Shown here piece after piece: positions 5,241 to 5,314 of a stretch of DNA of 5,314 nt. The translations under genes were made by a program, and so were the position numbers. A model generated the notes under the pieces. It was not told where the DNA came from. It made no database searches and saw only the letters and a list, made by a program, of their open reading frames with translations. Source of the stretch: Acidobacteriota bacterium (GTDB lineage Bacteria > Acidobacteriota > Thermoanaerobaculia > Multivoradales > JAHZIX01); contig JAGQSE010000013.1 in assembly GCA_020439725.1 (NCBI GenBank), positions 2,660-7,973 on the forward strand, read 5' to 3'. Every line of letters begins with the position of its first letter. Position 1 is the stretch's first letter.

Positions 5241-5314
5241 ATGCCGAAACGCACCGACCTCCACACCATCCTCGTCGTCGGCTCCGGGCCCATCGTCATC
5301 GGCCAGGCCTGCGA
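5241..5314 (+). CDS. carB: Carbamoyl-phosphate synthase large subunit, N-terminal fragment cut by window edge
   Basis: Only 24 complete codons are present. They read MPKRTDLHTILVVGSGPIVI followed by GQAC, the characteristic start of CarB: MPKRTD, then the first strand and the GxGPIxIGQAxEFDYSG motif of the N-terminal pre-ATP-grasp domain. The full enzyme, about 1,070 residues, uses two ATP, bicarbonate and glutamine-derived ammonia to make carbamoyl phosphate for pyrimidine and arginine synthesis, together with the small subunit CarA. CarA is not directly upstream, unlike in carAB operons; the preceding gene is the YfiT-like one, 106 bp away. The ATG is fixed by the conserved MPKRTD start, even though no ribosome binding site precedes it. 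Confidence 0.95.
   Translation, partial: MPKRTDLHTILVVGSGPIVIGQAC

Noticed and set aside
4370..5299. Minus-strand ORF opposite the YfiT-like gene
   Set aside because: The plus frame has the conserved YfiT motifs and metal-binding histidines; the minus frame is a shadow that also crosses the carB start.

Overview
The window is a GC-rich bacterial chromosomal segment with dense coding and short intergenic gaps. It carries six genes or gene parts plus the start of a seventh. No rRNA, tRNA, CRISPR array, transposase or phage gene is visible. High GC, Shine-Dalgarno sites of the GGAGG type, a DUF7933/DUF11-like repeat surface protein, a YfiT-type thiol transferase and a carB without an adjacent carA would suit a free-living Gram-negative such as an Acidobacteriota member. 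That taxonomic guess is inference only.

Layout: (1) Positions 1-1047, minus strand, hold the N-terminal 349 residues of an exported protein made of about 125-residue beta-rich repeats; its C-terminus lies beyond the left edge. (2) A 161-bp divergent intergenic region follows, with a candidate promoter and a pair of 12-bp direct repeats. (3) 1209-1844 plus encodes a compact AlkA-like HhH-GPD DNA glycosylase. (4) A 115-bp gap contains two related GC-rich repeats, each able to form a hairpin, on either side of an AT-richer stretch with a candidate extended -10. (5) 1960-4541 plus is a tight three-gene operon of unrecognised function: a predicted lipoprotein, a 141-residue helical protein without a signal peptide, and a five-TM membrane protein with a signal peptide and an exported beta-rich domain. 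The third gene overlaps the second by ATGA. (6) 4589-5134 plus encodes a DinB-superfamily protein of the YfiT/BstA type. (7) 5241 to the right edge plus is the first 24 codons of carB, the large subunit of carbamoyl-phosphate synthase.

The most interesting part is the three-gene operon. Its products would sit in three places: a lipid-anchored helical protein outside the inner membrane, a membrane protein reaching both faces, and a small soluble helical protein inside. The membrane protein contains an ungapped internal duplication of a two-helix membrane module (offset 104 residues). The linker between the copies contains a 27-bp tandem repeat. The glycosylase, YfiT-like protein and carB look like ordinary housekeeping or stress genes and show no functional link to the operon.
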